DNA from: Desulfacinum sp.
Lineage (GTDB): Bacteria; Desulfobacterota; Syntrophobacteria; Syntrophobacterales; DSM-9756
DNA length: 64,000 nucleotides
Assembly (NCBI GenBank): GCA_014359885.1
Contig: JACIYN010000059.1
Location: forward strand, 1-64,000
Direction: 5' to 3'
Position 1 is the stretch's first letter. Every line of letters starts with the position of its first letter. Below the pieces are notes generated by a model. That model saw only the letters and a program-made list of their open reading frames with translations, had not been told where the DNA came from and made no database searches. Positions 1 through 8,213 of this stretch are shown piece after piece. The position numbers and the translations under genes are program-made.

Positions 1-66
1 CTCTTGCCGGCTCTCGACGAGCTGAACGTATTGATAGGGTCCTGATTTTTTAATGCGAGCAAACAT
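1..66 (-). CDS. IS1634-type transposase, N-terminal fragment cut by window edge
   Basis: Twenty-two codons read from an ATG at 66 down to the window edge, giving MFARIKKSGPYQYVQLVESR and then QE. This opening is typical of DDE transposases of the IS1634 family, whose N-termini read roughly MFxRxKKSGxYxYLQIVE. The rest of the gene lies outside the window, so its integrity cannot be judged. It sits beside a decayed restriction locus, which fits an insertion-sequence landing zone. The identification rests on a short stretch and is by recollection of the family pattern. Confidence 0.6.
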   Translation of the reverse strand, partial: MFARIKKSGPYQYVQLVESRQE

Positions 67-100
67 GGGCGCCTCCACTACAAGGTGTAGCCCCCATGTT
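62..100. repeat. Imperfect inverted repeat upstream of the IS1634-type transposase
   Basis: AACATGGG at the left pairs with CCCATGTT at the right, and inside it CTACA pairs with TGTAG around a 3-base loop. It lies directly at the start of the transposase fragment. It could be a terminal or subterminal repeat of the element, or a hairpin limiting read-through into the transposase. Confidence 0.45.
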
Positions 101-118
101 ACAGAACATGCAATCTAC

Positions 119-451
119 TATCAAGGATAGAACGACTCTTATTTGGCACTACATTTTCGGCCGCTCGAAATCAGCCTCCTAGATTTCATGCGGGTTTGCG
201 GGCGCAAAAAGCCGATTTTGGCCAAATCACTGTAAAAGAAAAGCCAAAGAACGTCGCCGATCAGATCCGCAGCGTGTGGGGTCGCGCGGCGTCGGCACGG
301 CTCTGCTGGTGGATTTTGACGAGCTGCGGTGAACACAATACATAGAGGGTCCGAAGCTCGGCCCTGCCGGACGCGTAACCTCCCGGAAAATGGTTGCGGA
401 TAGGTTGCGGATTGGCGCGATCAGGGCGGAATTTCCAAGGACCCTGTATAC
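119..451. other. Intergenic stretch, no gene recognised
   Basis: Open frames here are short and look like no family I recognise. A small palindrome CTATC-AAG-GATAG lies at 118-130. The stretch separates the insertion-sequence fragment from the hsdR remnant and may contain the end of the insertion element. Confidence 0.4.
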
Positions 452-1040
452 CTAAAACCAATGACTTAGAAAACCAAGGGCATCCTCATAAGTCAGCGCA
501 AAAACCGTATCGGTCAGCCACCGACGGAAGCCCTCGTTGTCGGTGAACTGCTTGAACAGTTCGGTATCGTCTTGCAGCAGCGCGGTCATGACCCGCACGA
601 GGGCTTTGTCGTGTTCGATGCGGGCGTTTTGTCTGTCGGAATTCCTTACGGCGTTTTGATAGGCTGTGTCGGCCGCCACACGGGCTGGAATCTCCTCGGT
701 GATGAGCCGATGCACCCGGTCCCGATCCGTCCATTCGATGTTCCCGAACTGGTCGTTAAAGCTCTTGATGATGTTCGACAGGCGGTCGAGTTCGGGCTCC
801 GGCTTGCGGGCGCCACCCGCCGTTGGAATCGGCTCGATCGCACCCTCCTCGTCGGCGAGCGCGACGATCACCTGGTACCGGCTCTTGCGCTCCCGCAGAT
901 AGTCGCGGAAGGCGCGGACGTACTGGATCGCGCGCTCAATGCCGCTGGTGACGACCATGGCCCGGATCGCAGGGGCTGCCGGTAAGCGCCGTGCAGATCA
1001 GGCGCTCGAGGCCGCGTTCGCTGGTGTCGGTTGGTCTCAT
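452..1040 (-). pseudogene. hsdR: Type I restriction endonuclease subunit R, internal deletion
   Basis: The gene starts at an ATG at 1040 that overlaps the stop of the upstream Fic-like frame (ATGA), and the first 25 or so codons (TDTSERGLERLICTALTG) are a typical HsdR N-terminus. After CDP the sequence jumps, out of frame, to MVVTSGIERAIQY and about 160 residues of typical HsdR C-terminal domain. A full subunit is usually around 1000 residues, so the nuclease and the whole helicase motor are missing. The last few residues (GFLSHWF) also look foreign. The product cannot restrict DNA. The overlap with the Fic-like frame suggests the genes were once translated together. Confidence 0.8.
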
Positions 1041-2071
1041 GGCTCCCCTTTCGATAGACGGTTGAGCAAAGCCACAACAAGCCGCGTGAGCGCCTCTTTG
1101 TCTTTGGCACGGCTCTGCGCAAGCAACAACGTCAGTGCCACGAGGGTCTCATTCGAAATTCGCCGCATGCCATCGGCGGCATAGAGCAATCGGTTCTTGT
1201 CCAAAAAACGCAGAAACAGCGCCGCGCCGATGCGCTTGTTCCCGTCAGCAAAGGGATGATCCTTGACCACGAAGTACAAGAGGTGGGCGGCCTTCTCCTC
1301 CAGCGTCGGGTACACATCCTTTCCAGAGGCCGTTTGGAACACCGCGGCGAGGATGCCATCGAGTCTGCCGGGGTGTTATTCCCGGCCAAAAAGCTCGCCG
1401 GCGCCAAGCTCGGCTCGAAGGGTCCGGATCAACCGTTGAACCTCGTCCGACGTCAGCGGCTGCGCCTGGCCCGTGCGCCCCGCAACCGCTGCCAACCGGC
1501 CGTGATCGTAGTCGTCCAGAAGCACCAGCGAGTCGGCATAATCGCGCACCAACCGCAGAAGGGCTGCCGCTTCGTCGCCGGCAAGCGCCTGGGCTTCCGC
1601 CACCTGCGACACCAGCCGGATGGTCTGCCGAAGCTCGGCAAGGCGCCGGGCATTGACCGTATAGCCGCGCACCAGGTGCTCGCGCAGCACCTGCGTCGTC
1701 CAGATGCGGAATTGTGTGCCCCGCTTGGAGTTCACCCGGTAGCCGACGGAGATGATGGCGTCGAGGTTGTAGAACTGCGTTCGATACGTTTTACCATCCT
1801 CCGCAGTATGTGCAAAAAATGCACATACTGAATTCTTATCCAGCTCGCCGCTTGTGAAGATGTTTCGCAGGTGCTTGGTTATGACGCTGCGCTCGGTCTG
1901 GAACAACTGTGCCATTTGCTTTTGGGTGAGCCAAACGGTCTCCTGCTCCAGCCGCACATCCACGCGCATGCGGCGTTCGGGGTCCTCGTAGATCACCACC
2001 TCTCCGCCCCGCCCCGCAGCGATGGTGCGTGGTTGTCTCGGCTCGGTGGGATCGGTTTTCGCCCTAGCCAT
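1037..2071 (-). pseudogene. RhuM-Fic (virulence RhuM/DOC-like) protein split by an in-frame stop
   Basis: Start ATG at 2071 with a good AGGAGGA site. The first 231 codons are a RhuM-family domain (VWLTQKQMAQLFQTERSVITKHLRNIF is the helix-turn-helix-like core, quoted here in two overlapping parts in family alignments). A TAA at 1376-1378 then interrupts. Reading on in the same frame gives HPGRLDGILAAVFQT and a Fic/DOC-type domain with the AMPylation motif HPFADGNKR. In intact relatives the two domains form one protein of about 330-345 residues, which matches the 344 codons here, so the stop looks like a single nonsense change. The Fic half could still be made from an internal start at 1342. 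Such genes are commonly found inside type I restriction operons. Confidence 0.75.
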
Positions 2072-2255
2072 CGGAATCCTCCTCGCCAGGAGGGACGCTA
2101 CCATCATCCGCGTCGGCGGTTTCGGGAACGTCCTTGAGATCGGACCATTGCGGCTCCTCTTCCGGCGGCTCCTCCGGCAGCCGCGCCGCCACCTCGCCCA
2201 GCCACTCGACGTCGGAGTCCTTGTAGGAGGGGTAGGGTTTCAGGTCGCGGATCAT
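2064..2255 (-). pseudogene. HsdS N-terminal remnant between Fic and RhuM genes
   Basis: Begins MIRDLKPYPSYKDSDVEWLG, the characteristic opening of type I specificity subunits, then runs into an acidic tail with no HsdS similarity and stops after 63 codons. A working HsdS has about 400 residues with two DNA-recognition domains. The start overlaps the stop of the upstream fic gene by ATGA, and its end overlaps the ribosome-binding site and start of the RhuM gene. It may survive as a translational coupler. Confidence 0.6.
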
Positions 2256-3436
2256 GAAACATCCTCTCGATCGTCGCGGAAGACTTGGATGTAAGGTTGG
2301 TAAGCGAATCGGCGATGCCGGCGGTAGCCGGTGACTTCGGTCAGGATGCCCAGATCCGTCAGTCGCTGAACCAGTTGGTTGGCTGCGGCGTAGGTGGTTC
2401 CGGTGATCTCCAGGACCTCCTTGACCGAGACGATGGGACGCTCGTAAAGCTGGTCCAGAATCTTATGACCATTTCCGGCAGCGCGGCCCAGGTGTTCGGT
2501 GATGGCTAGGCGGTGTTGTTCCCGTAACTGCAAAATCTGGCGGGCCGTTTCGGTGGCCTGGTTGCTGACTTCGGCCACGCCTTGCAGGAAAAATTCCAGC
2601 CAGGATTCCCAGTCGCCAGTGTCGCGAATCTTCTGGAGGTAGTCGTAATAGGCTTGCCGGTGACGTTTGAAGTAATGGGAAAGATAGAGCACCGGTTTTT
2701 GCAGTACGCCCCGTTCGGTCAGCAGGAAGGTGATGAGCAGCCGGCCGAGGCGGCCATTGCCGTCCAAGAAGGGATGAATGGTTTCAAATTGGGCATGGGC
2801 CAGACCAATCTTGATCAGCAAGGGCGTGTCATCGGCCGTGTGCAGAAACTGCTCCCACTGAGAGAGGGCCTCCGGGACTACGTCCGGCGGAGGCGGCACG
2901 AAGGTTGCCTCGACAAGCGTGCATCCGGCAGGGCCGATCCAGTTTTGGCTTCGGCGCAACTCCCCCGGAGTGGCATGCTGGCCGCGCACGTTCCGAAGGA
3001 GTTCCGCGTGGATCTCGCGGATCAGTCGAACCGATACCGGTAACTCGCGCAACCGGGCCAGTCCTCGGTTCATGGCGCGCACGTAATTGATGACTTCTTC
3101 CACATCCCGCGGAGTGGTATCGGAGAAGAGCTGAGCTTCCGCTGCCAGCAAGTCTTGCAGAGAACTCTGCGTACCCTCGATTTGGCTGGAGAGTACTGCT
3201 TCCTTGCGGACGTACATCATGACGAATAGATCAGGCTTGGGCAGCGTCGTGATCGAGCCGTCCAGCCGGCCCAAGGCAATGTCCGCTTGGGAAAGGAGGG
3301 TTTGCAGGCGGCCCGCCAACCGAATCGGGGGATCCGGAGGGAGTGGAGCGGGCAGGAACGCCCGGTAGCCCGTCGGCTGACGGACGTAGCGACCGGCACG
3401 CTCGGTGAGCGACTTGTTGCTGTCAGCCTTCATCAT
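2252..3436 (-). CDS. Fic family protein (class II, predicted AMPylase)
   Basis: Intact 394-residue protein. An N-terminal Fic_N-type region carries SSQIEG at residues 83-88, matching the (S/T)xxxE(G/N) inhibitory helix of class II Fic proteins. The catalytic loop HPFLDGNGR at residues 221-229 is fully canonical, with the general-base His and the nucleotide-binding GNGR. A winged-helix-like domain fills the last 90 or so residues. Fic enzymes transfer AMP (sometimes other nucleotides) to hydroxyl groups of target proteins. It is the only undamaged gene in the restriction remnant, lying between two hsdS start fragments, which suggests it was kept for its own sake. The target cannot be inferred. 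Confidence 0.88.
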   Translation of the reverse strand: MMKADSNKSLTERAGRYVRQPTGYRAFLPAPLPPDPPIRLAGRLQTLLSQADIALGRLDGSITTLPKPDLFVMMYVRKEAVLSSQIEGTQSSLQDLLAAEAQLFSDTTPRDVEEVINYVRAMNRGLARLRELPVSVRLIREIHAELLRNVRGQHATPGELRRSQNWIGPAGCTLVEATFVPPPPDVVPEALSQWEQFLHTADDTPLLIKIGLAHAQFETIHPFLDGNGRLGRLLITFLLTERGVLQKPVLYLSHYFKRHRQAYYDYLQKIRDTGDWESWLEFFLQGVAEVSNQATETARQILQLREQHRLAITEHLGRAAGNGHKILDQLYERPIVSVKEVLEITGTTYAAANQLVQRLTDLGILTEVTGYRRHRRFAYQPYIQVFRDDREDVS

Positions 3437-3594
3437 AGCCAGAACGGACCTCTATATTATAGTCTATGTTTAACATAGGTAGCCCGGTGACTTTTGTGAA
3501 AGGCAGAGAAGAATATGACGCTCAGCGCCTGTGAACCGGGCTCGGCGGTGGCAGTGTGTTCGACAACATTTGTGACGGACGGCTCGAACCGCAC

Positions 3595-3678
3595 CCCCTC
3601 CCAGTGAGCCGGCACCTGGCCCAGCCACTCGGCGCCGGAATCCTTGTACGCGGGGTGGGGCTTCAGCTCGTCGATCAC
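3595..3678 (-). pseudogene. Second HsdS N-terminal remnant
   Basis: MIDELKPHPAYKDSGAEWLG followed by QVPAHW is again the start of a type I specificity subunit; similarity ends after about 28 codons although the frame stays open to 3457. It lies upstream of the intact fic gene on the same strand. With the fragment at 2255 it shows that two hsdS starts flanked the fic gene, as expected if recombination between specificity genes removed the region between them. Confidence 0.6.
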
Positions 3679-4008
3679 ATGTCCGGGTGAGCTGGAAATT
3701 CCTCATAGGAACCGTTCTTCTGGGTAATCTTTCAGGTGGACCCCGTTGTCAAGACAAGGTTCGAAGAAACATAGTGTGCTACCTCGGTTCTTGACAATCC
3801 CGCTTCCGGCTCCCCTTCTTCCTCTGACCCTCCTTTGAGTACCCGGCTTTTCCATATGCCCCAAAGGACGTCCCCTTGCCGGAAAACCGGGTCCCGGAGG
3901 GGAGCCGAGAATGGGCCAAGTCATGGCTCGTCGGAGGCGCCCCTCCCGCCCGAAAGCGCGCAGGGATGCGGCGCGGTGAACACCTGTGCCCTCCCATGGG
4001 GCGCCCCA
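3679..4008. other. Intergenic stretch, no gene recognised
   Basis: Open frames on both strands here have no recognisable family pattern. The stretch lies between the hsdS remnant and the MntA/HepT remnant and is probably debris from past rearrangement. Confidence 0.4.
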
Positions 4009-4108
4009 TGCCTGCTCGGCATGGAAGTGGATTTGGGGACGCCGGATGCTCTGCACCCTGCGCTCAGGGACGACATCCTGAGGGAGGCCGTTCATGTCGT
4101 CTGGAAAG
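4009..4108 (+). pseudogene. MntA-like nucleotidyltransferase antitoxin, C-terminal remnant
   Basis: The + frame reads LLGMEVDLGTPDALHPALRD and then DILREAV, closely resembling the C-terminal segment of MntA-type minimal nucleotidyltransferases that precede HepT toxins. The GSxARG and DxD catalytic parts that should lie upstream are absent. The segment runs into the start of the HepT-like gene, the usual overlapping arrangement. Recognition is by family pattern on a short stretch. Confidence 0.5.
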
Positions 4109-4405
4109 TGGCGGTTTCGCATCGAGGACATGCTGAACGCGGCGAGGAAAATAGTCGCTTACGTCGAGGGGTTGACATTCGAGGATTTTGCCCGGGATGA
4201 GAAAACCTTTGACGCTGTCCTCCGCCGGTTGACCCTATTGGGTGCGGCGGCGACCCATGTGCCGGAGGAAATCGTCTCCCGGACGTCGGATATCCCGTGG
4301 TTTGAAATGCGCGGGAGCTCAATGCGGTTTGGCCGAGTGCGGAAGGTCATCCACGAGAGGCAACAGGATGGGACCGCCAGGGCCGGCTCGGCGGGATACC
4401 GGTGA
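4094..4405 (+). pseudogene. HepT-like toxin (DUF86), C-terminally degenerate
   Basis: FRIEDMLNAARKIVAYVEGL, then TFEDFARDEKTFDAVLRRL and VPEEIVSRTSDIPWFEMRG follow the HepT/DUF86 pattern closely for about 75 residues. After that the protein should carry the RNase motif RxxxxxHxY; here the sequence becomes SSMRFGRVRKVIHERQQ and ends without a convincing motif, with Arg where Tyr is expected. With its partner reduced to a C-terminal stub, the module is very probably dead. Confidence 0.6.
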
Positions 4406-4558
4406 GGCTACCGGACGACCTTTTCGGCGCCCGCCTTGTCGAGTCCCATGGCCAAGGAGGGATCCTGCGCCGGGAGGGAGGCGGGTTGCCCCATGGTCGG
4501 GAATGTGATAGAGCCCGCCATTCAAAGGGGAAACGACCGGGCATCCGGAAGGGAGAAG

Positions 4559-5755
4559 ATGAAGGCGGCCGCCGCAGTCCACAGGAAGGATCGATTCCAC
4601 ACGGGGCAGGTTTTGGCCCTGTCCGTGTGCCATTTCATTCACGACGTCTATTCCAGTTTCTTGTCCCCGCTTCTGCCCCTGCTCATCGAGAAACTGTCCC
4701 TCAGCTTGACCCAGGCGGGTTTTCTTTCCACCGTCATGCAGATCCCCGCGCTCCTCAATCCCCACATCGGGTCCCTGGCCGACCGGATCAGCGTTCGCCT
4801 TTTCGTGGTGCTGGCCCCGGCCCTGACCGCGGTCCCCATGAGCCTCATCGGGGTGGCGCCCAGCTACGGGGTGTTGCTGTTGCTCCTTTTCACCGCCGGG
4901 ATCAGCGTGGCCCTCTTCCATGTGCCCGCTCCGGTGATGATCGCCCAACTGGCAGGCCCGTACAAGGGACGGGGCATGAGCTTTTTCATGACCGGCGGGG
5001 AATTCGCCCGGACGGTGGGCCCCTTGGCCGCCGTGGGGGCCGTTTCCGTGTTCGGCCTGGAGGGGTTCTACCCGGTGATGATGGTGGGCATCCTGGCGTC
5101 GGTATGGCTTTATGGGACCGTGCGGGAGGTGCGGCCGCCGGACCGGGGGCCGCAGCGTCGCAAGGTGCGGGAAACCTGGAAGCAATTGCGGTATCTGCTG
5201 GGACCGCTTACGGGCATCCTGGTCGCCCGCGGCTTCATGCACGCGGCCATGGCCACCTTCCTGCCCACCTTCGTCCGGATGGAAACGGGGAACCTGTGGC
5301 TCGCCGGAATCTCCCTCACGGTCTATGAAGCCGCGGGCGTCGTGGGCGTCCTGAGCGCCGGCGCCCTGAGCGACCGGCTCGGGCGAAGGCGCATGTTGCT
5401 GGCGGCCCTGGTGGGAGCCCCCGTGTCCGTGACCTTGTTCGCCGTCCTTCCCGGCTGGTTCCGCCTGGCGGCTCTGGTGTTGGTGGGGCTCACGGTGCTT
5501 TCCACCACGCCCGTCATGCTGGCCATGGTCCAGGAACATGCCCAGGAGAGCCCGGCCGCGGCCAACGGGCTCTTCATGATGATCTCGTTTCTCGCCCGGT
5601 CCGGAATCGTCGTGGCCGTGGGGTTCATCGCCGACCACATCGGCCTCAGGGGAACCTATCTTTTGAGCGCCGTCCTGGGACTGGCCGGCATCGCCTTCGT
5701 ACTCAAGCTGCCCGCCCCCGGGCCCTCACAACCTCCGCCGAGTGCGGACGGCTAG
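4559..5755 (+). CDS. MFS transporter, fosmidomycin-resistance (Fsr)-like
   Basis: About 398 residues from an ATG at 4559 preceded by AAGGGAG; longer in-frame starts upstream have a non-hydrophobic, unlikely N-terminus. Some 12 membrane helices in two halves, joined by a charged central loop (RPPDRGPQRRKVRETW). The first helix motif LSVCHFIHDVYSSFLSPLLP is characteristic of Fsr-like drug exporters of the major facilitator superfamily, and SDRLGRRRM after helix 8 is the usual loop motif. It probably expels a small toxic compound from the cytoplasm using the proton gradient. It stands alone, with no regulator beside it, so the substrate is unknown. Confidence 0.75.
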   Translation: MKAAAAVHRKDRFHTGQVLALSVCHFIHDVYSSFLSPLLPLLIEKLSLSLTQAGFLSTVMQIPALLNPHIGSLADRISVRLFVVLAPALTAVPMSLIGVAPSYGVLLLLLFTAGISVALFHVPAPVMIAQLAGPYKGRGMSFFMTGGEFARTVGPLAAVGAVSVFGLEGFYPVMMVGILASVWLYGTVREVRPPDRGPQRRKVRETWKQLRYLLGPLTGILVARGFMHAAMATFLPTFVRMETGNLWLAGISLTVYEAAGVVGVLSAGALSDRLGRRRMLLAALVGAPVSVTLFAVLPGWFRLAALVLVGLTVLSTTPVMLAMVQEHAQESPAAANGLFMMISFLARSGIVVAVGFIADHIGLRGTYLLSAVLGLAGIAFVLKLPAPGPSQPPPSADG

Positions 5756-5865
5756 CTGTGTTGGGAGCGACAATGTGCTACGTTTTCCCTTGCTTGGCTG
5801 CGCAGAGCTTAGAAACGAGGTTGTGTGTTCCAAGTTCTGCGGATTGATCTCGGCATTGGGTTCGT

Positions 5866-5910
5866 CACTTCGAGCACCCGAGGGACTGGGGGTGCAGGGT
5901 CGCCGAAGTG
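5866..5910. promoter_or_regulatory. Two-part hairpin upstream of iadA
   Basis: CACTTCG (5866-5872) pairs with CGAAGTG (5904-5910) and GCACCC (5874-5879) with GGGTGC (5890-5895), giving a stem of 13 pairs with a small internal bulge and a 10-base loop. It ends 39 bases before the iadA start and has no T-run, so it looks more like a leader structure or operator than a terminator. Confidence 0.4.
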
Positions 5911-5949
5911 CTGGAGCCGCCTGACGCATCCATGCCAGCGAGGTGCCTC

Positions 5950-7110
5950 ATGTTCAAGCTGATTCGCGGTGCCCGGGTGTTTGCACCCGAGCCCCTGGGC
6001 ATCCGGGATGTCTTGACGGCCGCGGGCAAGATCGCCGCGATGGCCGGGCGGCTGCCCGCTCCGGAAGGGCTCCGGGTGGAGACCATCGACGCCCGCGGAA
6101 AATACCTGGTTCCCGGTTTCGTGGATCTCCACGTCCATCTTCTGGGAGGAGGCGGGGAAGGCGGGTTCCGGACCCGCACGCCCGAAATCCAATTGTCTTC
6201 CATCGTTCGCGCGGGAGTGACCACGGTGGTGGGCTGTCTGGGAACCGATGACGTGACCCGACGGCCCGAGTCTCTCCTGGCCAAGGCCATGCAACTGGAC
6301 GAAGAGGGGGTTTCCACCTACATCTACACGGGGTCGTACCAGTTCCCGCCGCCCACCATCACCGGCAGTGTTCGCAAAGACATTGCGCTCATCCCCAAGG
6401 TGATCGGCGTCGGTGAAGTGGCCCTCTCGGACCACCGCTCGTCCCAGCCCACCTACGAGGAGCTGTGCCGGCTGGCCGCCGAAGCCCGCGTGGGCGGGAT
6501 GATCGGCGGCAAGGCGGGCCTGGTGCATCTGCACATGGGGGACGGCCCCCGCGGGCTGGAGACGGTGCTGCGCATGGTGGAAGAAACCGAGATTCCCATC
6601 GATCAGTTCCTGCCGACCCATGTGAGCCGCAGCGAGAGGTTGCTGGGGCAGGCCATCGAATTCGCCCGGCGCGGAGGAAACATCGACTTCACGGCGGCAC
6701 CCAAGTCCCTCGGCTTTGCATCGGATGTGGAGAGCGCCCTGCGCCGGGCCCTGGACGCCGGAGTGCCCCTGGAACGGATCACCCTGAGTTCCGACTCCAA
6801 CGGTTCCCTGCCCCTTTTCGACGAACACGGAAGACTGCTGCGCCTTGCCGTGGCCGACATCGGCAGCCTGCATCAGGAAATCCGAGATCTGGTTGGCAGC
6901 GGCTTCCGCCTGGAACACATCCTCCCGTTGGTCACCGCCCATCCGGCTCGACGCCTCGGCATCGACCGGATCAAGGGACGCATCGAGGTGGGCCTGGATG
7001 CGGATCTCGTGCTGCTGGACGAGGAACTGAACGTGGATTGGGTCATGGCGCGTGGGCGGGTCATGGTGGCCGACGGCCGGGTGCGGGTCAAGGGAACCTT
7101 CGAAATCTGA
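5950..7110 (+). CDS. iadA: Isoaspartyl dipeptidase (beta-aspartyl peptidase)
   Basis: About 386 residues starting [10 protein letters not shown]. It belongs to the amidohydrolase superfamily: [12 protein letters not shown] supplies the first two metal-binding histidines, and [22 protein letters not shown] and SSDSNGSLP are the blocks of the IadA subfamily. The last contains the catalytic aspartate. The enzyme cleaves dipeptides in which the link runs through the side-chain carboxyl of aspartate, products of protein ageing, in the cytoplasm. It is followed 98 bases later by a complete dipeptide ABC transporter in the same direction, which suggests import followed by cleavage. An ATG at 5908 is also possible but adds a non-conserved extension. 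Confidence 0.9.
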   Translation: MFKLIRGARVFAPEPLGIRDVLTAAGKIAAMAGRLPAPEGLRVETIDARGKYLVPGFVDLHVHLLGGGGEGGFRTRTPEIQLSSIVRAGVTTVVGCLGTDDVTRRPESLLAKAMQLDEEGVSTYIYTGSYQFPPPTITGSVRKDIALIPKVIGVGEVALSDHRSSQPTYEELCRLAAEARVGGMIGGKAGLVHLHMGDGPRGLETVLRMVEETEIPIDQFLPTHVSRSERLLGQAIEFARRGGNIDFTAAPKSLGFASDVESALRRALDAGVPLERITLSSDSNGSLPLFDEHGRLLRLAVADIGSLHQEIRDLVGSGFRLEHILPLVTAHPARRLGIDRIKGRIEVGLDADLVLLDEELNVDWVMARGRVMVADGRVRVKGTFEI

Positions 7111-7208
7111 AATCATGGAGAGGCCATGCGCCCCGCCGCCTTGTGATCCGGGCTCGGAAATGCTATAGAGACGCGCCTTTGCCGCAAACTCTTTCCATGG
7201 GACAAGCG

Positions 7209-8198
7209 ATGACGGAAAGCCCACACCTGCTGGAGATCCAACATCTCAAGACCTATTTCACCACCTTTGAGGGGGTGGCGCGGGCGGTGGACGACGTCTC
7301 CTTTCACCTGGACCGCGGGGAAGTGCTGGGCGTGGTGGGCGAAAGCGGCTGCGGAAAGAGCGTTACGGCCCAATCGATCATGCGCCTCATACCCGACCCG
7401 CCCGGAAGGATCGTCGGCGGCCACATCTGGTTCGACGGCATGGACCTGACGACCCTGCCGCCCTCGGCCATGCGCCGCATCCGCGGGGACCGCATCGCCA
7501 TGATCTTCCAGGAACCCATGACCTCGCTCAACCCCGTCTATACCGTGGGGGATCAGATCGCGGAGATGTTTCAACTGCATCGCGGCATGGGGCGGCGCGA
7601 GGCCTGGCGACACGCGGTGGCCATGCTGGAAAAGGTGCAGATTCCCGCGCCGCACAAACGCGCGTCCGAATACCCGCATCAGCTTTCCGGCGGCATGCGC
7701 CAGCGGGCCATGATCGCCATGGCCCTTGCGTGCGACCCCGAAATCCTCATTGCCGACGAGCCCACCACGGCCCTGGATGTCACCGTTCAGGCCCAGATCC
7801 TGGACCTTATGCTGCAGCTCAAAGAGGACTTTCAGACCGCGGTCATGATGATCACCCACGACCTGGGCGTCATTGCCGAGATCGCCCAGCGGGTGGTGGT
7901 GATGTACGCGGGAAAGGTGGTGGAACAGGCCGCCACCCTGCCGCTTTTTGAAGACCCGAAACATCCCTACACCCGGGGACTCCTCCGCTCCATTCCCAAG
8001 CTGGGGGAGCGTTCGAAAAAAGGGCGCCGGCGCCTGGAGGAGATCCCCGGGATGGTCCCCGGCCTGCTGGATCTGCCGCCCGGTTGCCGCTTTGAGCCCC
8101 GATGTCCCCAAGCCATGGCCGTTTGCCGTGAGCGCGAACCGGAATTGCAGGATCTGGGCTCCGGCCGCCTGGTCCGCTGCTTCCTGTACGGGACCTGA
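7209..8198 (+). CDS. dppD: Peptide ABC transporter ATP-binding protein (DppD/OppD-like)
   Basis: 329 residues. Walker A GESGCGKS, the signature LSGGMRQR, Walker [13 protein letters not shown] and the switch histidine in THDLG are all present, and the C-terminal oligopeptide/dipeptide domain has the cysteines of [14 protein letters not shown] that bind an iron-sulfur cluster in relatives. It supplies energy for peptide import at the cytoplasmic face. The ATG at 7209 is chosen because the conserved protein begins there; ATG at 7197 is four codons upstream. First gene of the run dppD-dppF-binding protein-permease-permease; dppF starts 15 bases after its stop. Confidence 0.9.
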   Translation: MTESPHLLEIQHLKTYFTTFEGVARAVDDVSFHLDRGEVLGVVGESGCGKSVTAQSIMRLIPDPPGRIVGGHIWFDGMDLTTLPPSAMRRIRGDRIAMIFQEPMTSLNPVYTVGDQIAEMFQLHRGMGRREAWRHAVAMLEKVQIPAPHKRASEYPHQLSGGMRQRAMIAMALACDPEILIADEPTTALDVTVQAQILDLMLQLKEDFQTAVMMITHDLGVIAEIAQRVVVMYAGKVVEQAATLPLFEDPKHPYTRGLLRSIPKLGERSKKGRRRLEEIPGMVPGLLDLPPGCRFEPRCPQAMAVCREREPELQDLGSGRLVRCFLYGT

Positions 8199-8213
8199 CC
8201 ATCGAGGAACACT

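Noticed and set aside
3703-4131. Open frame of 142 codons on the minus strand
   Set aside because: Arginine- and glycine-rich without a fold and opposite the MntA/HepT remnant.
6465-7208. N-terminal 248 codons open in frame with dppD
   Set aside because: They overlap iadA in another frame and carry no similarity; dppD starts at 7209.
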